A stretch of 64,000 nt of DNA, taken from positions 678,001 to 742,000 of the forward strand of contig WAEK01000010.1 of the NCBI GenBank assembly GCA_011634665.1. Direction: 5' to 3'. Below are positions 61,811-64,000 of this stretch, in pieces (position 1 is the stretch's first letter; the number at the start of each line of letters is the position of its first letter). The translations under genes were made by a program, and so were the position numbers. The stretch comes from Mortierella sp. BCC40632 (taxonomy: Eukaryota > Mortierellomycota > Mortierellomycetes > Mortierellales > Mortierellaceae). Under the pieces are notes generated by a model. It was not told the origin of the DNA, ran no database searches, and saw nothing but the letters and a program-made list of their open reading frames with translations.

Positions 61811-64000
61811 ATGGCTTCGAGCCCCTTCGCGCCATTCTCCAAACCAGAGGAAACCGTAGTCACAATTGAGCCCTATAGTAGCTCAGCCCAAGAGTCCGCC
61901 AGATATGATAAGAGAGACCAAGAAATTGAGTGCCTAGATGTGAGAGGGACAGCTTCCGCTGGCACAGGGGACACAAGACTGAAGCAAGAGTCCTCTTCTG
62001 CCCCTCCCACTTCGACTCTGCCGGGATCCATCCAAGAGTGTGACATCACAAGAGAGGCGACTACTAAGTCTTACGAGTCTCACGGAGACTCAATCAAGAG
62101 TAGTAACCGTCGATCGGCCCAATACGCCGGCAAGAGAACAAGGACACCGCCATTCGCATCCATCGAAGAATACGAGACCCAAATGCTAAAAGACTTTGAC
62201 ACCCCTGCTCCTGGTATGTAATATGGATCACACTCTGAGACAGTGCTTTTTTTTTTCTTTCTTTTTTTTTTATGATTGACTCTCGTTCTTCAGAAGCCTC
62301 TACAGAAATACTGACCCACACTTCAAGACTATGGCCCCATACGACTTTTCTATCATCGAAAGCTTGATCCTAATAATGAAAGGCCAAACAAGTAAGTATC
62401 ACAAGGTGCATTATTGGGCCTGATTTGCTTCGAATCGCCACTTACTCCAGCTTTTCCTCTATTCGAATGGGGTTGATAGAAACTACTCGCCGCCTACTCT
62501 TGTGAAGGATAACCTTGTGGTAAGCCATGGTTCTCAAATGAGCCAGGAATCTTCACATTATGAAATGAGTAGCTAAAATTTTATGGTTACGTACAACAAC
62601 AGGTTAGGGCAGAAGTGATAGATGCTTCAACACAGTCTGGAGTGCCATACTATTTGGTGATATGCCTAATGCTTGATCACAAAGCTGAGGGTATCGACTA
62701 CTTGGCAATCGCTAATCAGGTAAGGTTTGCATGGAATAGTCGCTTTATCAATGACAAAATCCTGTACCCCCTTTAACGTTTTAACCTGGCTGGGTTCTCG
62801 GAATAGAGGATCAATCTAGGTCCTCACACTAAACCTGGTGAGTAGGATAGAATAAAATGGATGTTGAACCTGTCACTTAATTGTGACTTCACAGTTTTCC
62901 GTCCTAACCACTCCATATTATTACGGTCGCCTTTGGTAGGAGAAACCTCGTTTGTCAGGCTATTACTGCGGTATCAAGTCACGCTGCCGGAGGACATTAA
63001 GATATACCACAAGGATGATTCGCGCCCAGGATCTCTGATGCTCTGCTATCTAGAACTGAGCCAGAACCCACCAAATGTTGCTTCGTATGGTATGTTTTTT
63101 TACTCTACAAGAGGATGGCATCCAGATACCGTTTCCGCGAGTCACTAATCGGATACAACTTGACTCAATGGTGTGATGGCTAGACTGTATCCATCCTCGG
63201 ATTCCTTCACCTGCAAGAGCATTCCATATCCGACACAGCGTCAATGGTGACTCAAGCGACCTGCAGATTCCAGCAACGATTATGAAAGTTGCAATCTCGG
63301 CTTCAAGATCTCATGCGGCAACTCTATCTCAAGTTGGAGATAATGTGTTCCTTGATCTCTGGAATCTAGATCCATCTGGGACAACCTCCAGAGCCACCTA
63401 TCCATACCCTCATACAGTTTCAACCGCGCATACCTTACTCGACGTTGATATAGATCATCTTTACGACACTAGGCTATCCTTGTCGTGGAGTGGTTCTCAG
63501 ATTGTTTTTCACAGGGTACATTCGTCATGCCCAATGGATCACCCATCATCTCCAGGGATGCTAATTGTCTTTGAGTATTCTGCAAATACCAATCAACAAC
63601 AGTCTCAGGATCAGAAAGCGTCTCAAAAGCTCCTCCCCTCAACTCGTCATACCGGTTGTTCCAAGTTGAACTCATTCTGCGGGAATACCATGTTTACCAA
63701 CATTTCGACATACCAATGGAGTGACGAATCTGAGAGATTCATAGCCAGTGACTCACAGGGGTTTAGTGTGTACACGACCACAGACCCATGGGTGATGCTC
63801 TACTACATTCCCACTCACAGGTTCCTGGGTGCAATCCGAAAGAAACACCGATTGAGGCAAAAATGGATCACATTTGCAGCTGCAGAAGGCACCTTTGTAT
63901 TTCAGATGTCACTTTACCATGTCTCCATCAGGGATCTCGCCACTGGAACGCCAAAACATATCATTGACACAACTAGTGAGATTACGGGAATCTACCTTTC
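61811..64000 (+). CDS. Beta-propeller TRP-like cation channel, copy 10 (3' end outside window)
   Basis: Exons: 61811-62213, 62328-62391, 62480-62519, 62603-62719, 62807-62837, 62940-63089, and 63184 onward (exon 7, open to the window edge). About 540 residues are visible, covering the N-terminal region and roughly the first third of the propeller exon. The N-terminus FSKPEETVVTIEP is closest to copy 6. Compared with other copies, exon 7 has an insertion of about a dozen residues (SSCPMDHPSSPG region, near 63515-63555). A WD-like motif has changed from SIWDLATG to SIRDLATG. The exon 7 acceptor reads GGCTAG where others have GATAG. No lesion in the visible part; the channel domain would lie beyond the window. 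Confidence 0.82.

Overview
The window looks like chromosomal DNA from an early-diverging filamentous fungus, most plausibly a Mortierella relative. This rests on inference: genes have many short GT-AG introns (mostly 80-130 bp), CTAAC/CTGAC branch-like motifs, AATAAA signals after stops and no operons. I see no rRNA, tRNA, CRISPR array or recognisable transposase or reverse transcriptase.

Almost the whole window is a head-to-tail tandem array, all on the plus strand, of one 13-exon gene family of about 1,600-1,690 residues. I number the copies 1 to 10. Each intact protein has a low-complexity N-terminus ending in a conserved EEYEAQM-type motif, a large WD40-like beta-propeller region (mainly exon 7), a TRP-type pre-S1 helix, six membrane segments with a pore loop, a TRPV-like TRP helix after S6, and a C-terminal coiled coil. 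I read them as TRP-like cation channels in which a beta-propeller takes the place of the usual ankyrin repeats. Copies 1 (5' cut by the window), 2, 5, 6, 9 and 10 (3' cut) are open. Copy 3 is a 3' relic. Copy 4 has a shifted splice acceptor and a 13-bp deletion. Copy 7 has two nonsense codons. Copy 8 is a 5' module fused to a scrap of exon 7.

Layout: copy 1 (15-5811), copy 2 (7530-13710), relic 3 (13906-15262), pseudogene 4 (16847-23088), copy 5 (25974-32014), copy 6 (34181-40191), a single-exon phage-tail/contractile-injection-system tube-like gene (42288-42707), pseudogene 7 (43950-50191), fragment 8 (51306-52247), a four-exon calmodulin-like gene on the minus strand (53551-52464), copy 9 (54444-60647) and copy 10 (61811 to the end).

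Two non-family genes stand out. One encodes a 139-residue inner-tube protein of the Afp1/Pvc1/gp19 type, normally found in bacterial extracellular contractile injection systems, here with a TATA box, a good Kozak context and polyadenylation signals. The other is a divergent calmodulin placed between two copies of a 1.2-kb duplicated channel 5' module. The array shows repeated local homogenisation: pore exons 10-13 are nearly identical, introns included, between copies 1 and 2 and between copies 6 and 7, while sensor-side exons have diverged. Upstream regions share a block about 500 bp before the ATG, and three copies carry CCTGCAGG motifs beside a poly(T) tract.
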